Source: Streptococcus equinus ATCC 9812
GTDB lineage: Bacteria > Bacillota > Bacilli > Lactobacillales > Streptococcaceae
Direction of reading: 5' to 3'
NCBI RefSeq assembly: GCF_000187265.1
Contig: NZ_GL698429.1
Coordinates: forward strand, 1,138,929-1,202,928
DNA length: 64,000 nucleotides
Position numbers and translations under genes: made by a program. The notes beneath the pieces were generated by a model. That model saw nothing but the letters and a program-made list of their open reading frames with translations. It did not search any database and was not told the DNA's origin. Positions 60,290-64,000 of this stretch are shown in pieces; the stretch's first letter is position 1, and every line of letters begins with the position of its first letter.

Positions 60290-61553
60290 GATTGTCCTCT
60301 TCTTCTAATGGCGGGAGGTTAAGTAAGCTCGTTGTCGCTTGATCTTGATAAGACTCAACTGTATTTAAAGCACGGATAATAGCATTTGTACGAGTTGAAA
60401 TCAAACTGTCTAGGGTATTATTAGCGGTATTGATTTGTTTTTGCGCTTTTGCAAGCATGCTACCAAATTTCCCAAATTCCACTTTAACGTTGCCCAAAAT
60501 TTTGCTAATGTCATTAGCATTTTTCTGAATATTAAGAGTTTTAAAACCAACAGCAAGTGAATTTAACAAAGCCGATAAGGTCGATGGACCAGCAACAACA
60601 ATATTTTCATCACGTCGCAAACTGTCAAAGAAACTTGCATTGCGAACCACTTCTGAATACAAACCTTCTGTTGGCAAGAACATAATTCCGAAATTCGTTG
60701 TCTCAGGCGGGTTAAGGTATTTCTTATTAATATCTTTAGCGAAACGTTTGATGCTGTTTAAAAGTGATTTGCGATAAAGTTCAATCTGCTCTTTATCACC
60801 ACTTTCATAAGCATCTTCCAAACGATAATAATCTTCCAAAGGGAATTTCGAATCGATTGGCAAGTAGACATGTCCGTCATCTTCAACACCTGGCAATTTA
60901 ATCGCGTATTCGACACGCTCGCTCGAACCAGAAACCGTTGGAACTTCGCGGTCATATTGACTTGGCGTCATAATGTCTTCAATGATTTGACCAAGTTGCA
61001 ATTCACCAAGAATACCACGAGTTTTGGTATTTGAAAGAACCTTGTTTAAAGTTCCCACGTCTTGAGCAACAGTTTTCATTTCACCCAAGCCTTGGTTTAC
61101 AGATTCTAACTGTTTTGAGACTGTTTCAAAAGAAGCCTGCAAGCGATTCTGTAGAGTCTGTTCAAGTTTTTCTTCAACAGTCTGACGCATTTCTTCGAGG
61201 CGCTTCTCGTTAGAGGCTTGCATCTCTTTGACCGAATTTGTCAAATTACGATTAATAACCTCTAGACGTTGGTCAGAACGATCACGATTATCACTCAAGC
61301 TCTTATGAAGAACATCACGAATGTCATTCAATTGTGTATATAAATCATTTTGCAGACGATTCAGTTGGCTATTTAAAGCCAAAACTTGATCTTTTTGTGC
61401 TAAATCAAGTTGATACGATATTTGATCGGAGAGATTATCTGCATTGTCATCTAATTTTTGTGACATCTCATCAGTCAGTTTAGCAACCCTCATTAAAAGA
61501 TAAGCGATTAAAACAAGACTAACAATTGCCACTAATAAAGTTATTACTAACAT
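60279..61553 (-). CDS. rmuC: DNA recombination protein RmuC
   Basis: 424 residues. An N-terminal membrane helix (VITLLVAIVSLVLIAYLLM) is followed by a long coiled coil (about 30-160) and the RmuC nuclease-like domain (GNVKVEFGKFGSML). Limits inversions at short repeats. Two bases after thiN. Confidence 0.92.
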   Translation of the reverse strand: MLVITLLVAIVSLVLIAYLLMRVAKLTDEMSQKLDDNADNLSDQISYQLDLAQKDQVLALNSQLNRLQNDLYTQLNDIRDVLHKSLSDNRDRSDQRLEVINRNLTNSVKEMQASNEKRLEEMRQTVEEKLEQTLQNRLQASFETVSKQLESVNQGLGEMKTVAQDVGTLNKVLSNTKTRGILGELQLGQIIEDIMTPSQYDREVPTVSGSSERVEYAIKLPGVEDDGHVYLPIDSKFPLEDYYRLEDAYESGDKEQIELYRKSLLNSIKRFAKDINKKYLNPPETTNFGIMFLPTEGLYSEVVRNASFFDSLRRDENIVVAGPSTLSALLNSLAVGFKTLNIQKNANDISKILGNVKVEFGKFGSMLAKAQKQINTANNTLDSLISTRTNAIIRALNTVESYQDQATTSLLNLPPLEEEDNHEN

Positions 61554-61555
61554 TT

Positions 61556-62188
61556 TTACCTATCCTTACTTTGAATAACGATGAGATAACCTGAGTCTAA
61601 GATAACTGTGATAGGCTGCTGGTCAAGAAATTCATTGCTTGAATAAATTTTTTTCTTGAAAAAATTGCTTGCATCTAAATTGTATTTTGCACCTGAAATA
61701 GCTAAATCAGCATCGCCATCAGCCATAAACGAAACATAAGTCATTCCATCTTCTGGCATAACATGACAAGTTCCAGCAGGATAAAATTGAACACTATTTT
61801 GCTTATCTCGTAAAATTATTTGTCGCATAAATGGTGCTATGTCAACATCTCCTGGTAAAAATAGATTTGACATCATGTGGTCAATTCGTCCACCAAACGC
61901 TCCAAAAATCGTGACTTGAGCCTTTGGATATTGCTCAAATACTTTTTTTAAAGCAAGTTCGGTATCAGTATCATCCTTTTCAGGAGATGCTTGAACAAAA
62001 GCTTTCGCTGTTTTTTTAATCAACTGCAATTCATCCTGACTGACAGAATCAAAATCACCAACAGCTAAATCAAGCGGAAGCTGATTTTCTATCAAAAATA
62101 AACTACCTCTATCGACACCAACATAAACATCAAAACCAGTGGAAAAATCTGCTAACTGACCACCAGCAAACACAGCTACTTTAATCAT
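61556..62188 (-). CDS. thiN: Thiamine diphosphokinase
   Basis: 210 residues. AVGDFDSVSQDELQ and EKDDTDTELALK carry the ATP/Mg residues, with GAFGGRIDHMMSN. Makes thiamine diphosphate. Overlaps rpe by 8 bases. No TPP riboswitch is seen upstream. Confidence 0.93.
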   Translation of the reverse strand: MIKVAVFAGGQLADFSTGFDVYVGVDRGSLFLIENQLPLDLAVGDFDSVSQDELQLIKKTAKAFVQASPEKDDTDTELALKKVFEQYPKAQVTIFGAFGGRIDHMMSNLFLPGDVDIAPFMRQIILRDKQNSVQFYPAGTCHVMPEDGMTYVSFMADGDADLAISGAKYNLDASNFFKKKIYSSNEFLDQQPITVILDSGYLIVIQSKDR

Positions 62189-62843
62189 CTAAGGCCACAC
62201 GTAATGTTTCTACTTGTGCGGCTAAATCTGTTGCTTTGAAAAGATATGAGCCTGCAACAAAGACATTTGCTCCTGCTTGATAACAAGCTTTAATTGTCTT
62301 GTTATCCACACCACCGTCAACTTCAATATCAAAGTCATAACCTTTTTCGTCACGGATTTTAGCAACTTTTTCTACTTTTTCAAGCATTTCTGGAATAAAG
62401 GCTTGACCACCAAATCCTGGGTTAACTGTCATGATAAGCACTTGGTCAACCAAACTCAAAACAGGTTCAATAGCTGAAACAGGTGTTCCTGGATTGATAA
62501 CAACACCAGCTTTCATGCCAGCTTTTTTAATTTTTTGAAGAGCCCCATGAACGTGCAGTGTTGATTCTGCATGAATTGTCATGATGTCAGCACCTGCTTG
62601 AGCGAAAGCATCAACAAAGCGTTCTGGATTAACAACCATTAGGTGGCAATCAAAAATAAGTTTGCTGTGTTTACGCATACTAGCCACAACGTCTGCACCA
62701 AAAGTAATGTTAGGTACAAATTGACCATCCATGATATCAATGTGAACATATTCAGCACTTGTTTCTTCAATACGTTTTAGTTCTGAAGCGAAATTAGCAT
62801 AATCAGCAGCTAAAATTGATGGAGCGATTTTATTATTTGACAT
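62181..62843 (-). CDS. rpe: Ribulose-phosphate 3-epimerase
   Basis: 220 residues, TIM barrel. HIDIMDGQFVPNITFG metal site, MTVNPGFGGQAFIP and EVDGGVDNKT. Pentose phosphate pathway. 6 bases after rsgA. Confidence 0.96.
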   Translation of the reverse strand: MSNNKIAPSILAADYANFASELKRIEETSAEYVHIDIMDGQFVPNITFGADVVASMRKHSKLIFDCHLMVVNPERFVDAFAQAGADIMTIHAESTLHVHGALQKIKKAGMKAGVVINPGTPVSAIEPVLSLVDQVLIMTVNPGFGGQAFIPEMLEKVEKVAKIRDEKGYDFDIEVDGGVDNKTIKACYQAGANVFVAGSYLFKATDLAAQVETLRVALDD

Positions 62844-62849
62844 GTGTAC

Positions 62850-63722
62850 CTACTTTCTTTTTATAACTTTTTTGTATGTTTCGCGACGATTTTCAATTTC
62901 ACTGAGAAATTGAAGATAGTTATCATAACGTGATTTCCAAAGTTCACCAGCCTCTAAGGCATCTTTGACCGCACAAGACGGTTCATGAGTATGTGTACAT
63001 GAGCGGAATTTACAAAAACGGCTTAGGCGACGTAACTCTGGAAAAGCTTTGTTAAGGTCTTCTACATTAGTAATTTCGTAATCCAATGAAGAAAATCCAG
63101 GTGTATCAGCGATTTTCCCGCCATTCACGTTGTAAAAGCTAACTGCTCGTGTCGTATGGCGACCGCGTCCAAGGCTATCTGAAATTTCACCTGTTCCCAA
63201 TTTCAATTCGGGAGCAATTTTATTTAATAATGTTGATTTTCCAACACCTGTTTGCCCCATAAAAACAGTGACCTTATCAGTTAAGAGCGGAAGTAATTCT
63301 TCTAAAGATGTACAGAAATGATATCCGATTTCTTGATATTGTTTTTGAATTGCCGCAATGTCATCAGGGTTTGTCAGTAAATCCATTTTTGAAATATAAA
63401 CAATTGGCTCAATAGCCTTGTGCTCAAGTAAAACCAAGAAACGGTCTAATAAGTTTGCATTGAAATCTGGTTCTTTAGCAGACATGATAACCACCGCTTG
63501 ATCAATATTAACAATTGGTGGACGGACAAGACTGTTTTTTCTGTCATGAATTGCTAAAATATAACCTTCTGAATGGTCTTCAGCTGAAAAATCAACAAAA
63601 TCACCAACGTATGGTGTCTGACCTTTTTTTCTAAAATTTCCACGCGCACGCGTTTGATAAACTACTCCATCAGATTCTACATAATAAAAACCTGCTAGAG
63701 ACTTGATAATTCTACCTTTCAA
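62850..63722 (-). CDS. rsgA: Ribosome small-subunit GTPase RsgA
   Basis: 290 residues from a TTG start. OB domain, circularly permuted GTPase ([14 protein letters not shown]1, [10 protein letters not shown]3, ISKMDLL G4) and a C-terminal zinc site with [14 protein letters not shown]. 30S maturation factor. The ATG at 63755 overlaps the -10 box (TATAATG) and cannot be used; TTG at 63722 has AAAGGAAA upstream and fits the family N-terminus. Confidence 0.92.
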   Translation of the reverse strand: MKGRIIKSLAGFYYVESDGVVYQTRARGNFRKKGQTPYVGDFVDFSAEDHSEGYILAIHDRKNSLVRPPIVNIDQAVVIMSAKEPDFNANLLDRFLVLLEHKAIEPIVYISKMDLLTNPDDIAAIQKQYQEIGYHFCTSLEELLPLLTDKVTVFMGQTGVGKSTLLNKIAPELKLGTGEISDSLGRGRHTTRAVSFYNVNGGKIADTPGFSSLDYEITNVEDLNKAFPELRRLSRFCKFRSCTHTHEPSCAVKDALEAGELWKSRYDNYLQFLSEIENRRETYKKVIKRK

Positions 63723-63753
63723 ATGTATTTCCTTTTTTTCGATTGATAGTCCC

Positions 63754-63762
63754 ATTATAGCA
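63754..63762 (-). promoter_or_regulatory. Extended -10 promoter of the rsgA operon
   Basis: TGC-TATAAT on the minus strand. Drives rsgA-rpe-thiN-rmuC-yhaM, whose genes overlap or nearly touch. Confidence 0.65.
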
Positions 63763-63808
63763 AAAAATAGGCTTTTATTCAGTAATCAAGCCCAAAGATT
63801 TCACTTGA

Positions 63809-63837
63809 TTGTCTTTTTGAGATAAAAGGCGTATAAT
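63809..63837 (+). promoter_or_regulatory. Promoter of tRNA-Ser
   Basis: TTGTCT (63809-63814) and TATAAT (63832-63837), 17-base spacer; divergent from rsgA. Confidence 0.7.
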
Positions 63838-63880
63838 GGCCTTGTCTTTTATGAAGTACTACAATTATTGTGATTCATAT

Positions 63881-63968
63881 GGAAAGGTGGCCCAGCTTGG
63901 TACGGCACCAGACTCGAAATCTGGCAAGTGGATTCTTTTCACACGCGGGTTCAAATCCCGTCCTTTCC
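63881..63968 (+). tRNA. tRNA-Ser (anticodon CGA)
   Basis: 88 bases. Acceptor GGAAAGG/CCTTTCC, anticodon stem CCAGA/TCTGG with loop CTCGAAA, anticodon CGA at 63915-63917. The long variable arm (GTGGATTCTTTTCAC) marks class II. T arm CGGGTTCAAATCCCG. No encoded CCA. The rest of the window (63969-64000) shows nothing I can assign. Confidence 0.95.
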
Positions 63969-64000
63969 TTTATATAGAAAAAAGGCCAGCGTTGTACTGC

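Noticed and set aside
61556..62188. TPP riboswitch before the thiamine diphosphokinase gene
   Set aside because: The gene overlaps rpe by 8 bases inside an operon and no TPP-element motif is seen.

Overview
The window is a low-GC Firmicute chromosome segment and almost certainly a Streptococcus. The gene orders rpsL-rpsG-fusA-gap-pgk-(FUSC)-glnR-glnA, rsgA-rpe-thiN-rmuC-yhaM-purR, zapA-cvpA-mutS2 divergent from rnhC, tsaB-rimI-tsaD divergent from rpoY-rnjA, and cppA/gla divergent from pepX are those of streptococci. A glutamate synthase pair (gltBD) next to glnA and a soluble flavoprotein fumarate-reductase-type enzyme suggest the S. bovis/S. equinus group. That species-level call is inference.

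Layout. 1-5040 (minus): a three-gene surface operon with a small coiled-coil protein, a dedicated signal peptidase I and the N-terminal 1381 residues of a giant repeat-rich adhesin cut by the window edge. 5187-6130 (minus): a self-contained transcription unit with its own promoter and terminator that encodes six tiny ORFs, each carrying the peptide core RYK(N/S)GD, plus at least one decayed copy. This is the most unusual item in the window. 6210-13070: mutY, two flavin reductase paralogues (one fused to an FMN_bind/FAD fumarate-reductase module), a zinc alcohol dehydrogenase behind a MerR-type 19-bp-spacer promoter, trxA and a PAP2 phosphatase. 13141-14031: an in-frame nadB-nadC deletion chimera. 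14203-28360: DNA maintenance and metabolism (mutS2, cvpA, zapA, rnhC, lepB, recD2, dinB, pflB). 28357-32529: cppA, gla, pepX. 32566-34281: a sensor kinase split by one TGA. 34328-42775: ybaB, a MerR-membrane protein, an exonuclease, rocS, baiN, zinc-regulated alternative rpsN, the t6A genes, rpoY and rnjA. 42814-42855: three perfect, helically phased DnaA boxes. 42897-43548: a frameshifted LysM-CHAP hydrolase. 43679-52206: nitrogen assimilation (gltD, gltB, glnA, glnR). 52347-58121: glycolysis and translation. 58377-63722: purR to rsgA. 63881-63968: tRNA-Ser(CGA).

How the parts connect. GlnR and glnA/gltBD form one nitrogen module. gap and pgk are neighbouring glycolytic genes with separate promoters, and pflB carries a catabolite-control (cre-like) site. 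The spare zinc-free S14 gene sits between two AdcR boxes, so it should be made under zinc limitation. Several genes are freshly broken (nadBC, sensor kinase, LysM-CHAP), which points to ongoing niche adaptation. I found no insertion sequence, prophage, CRISPR array or rRNA.
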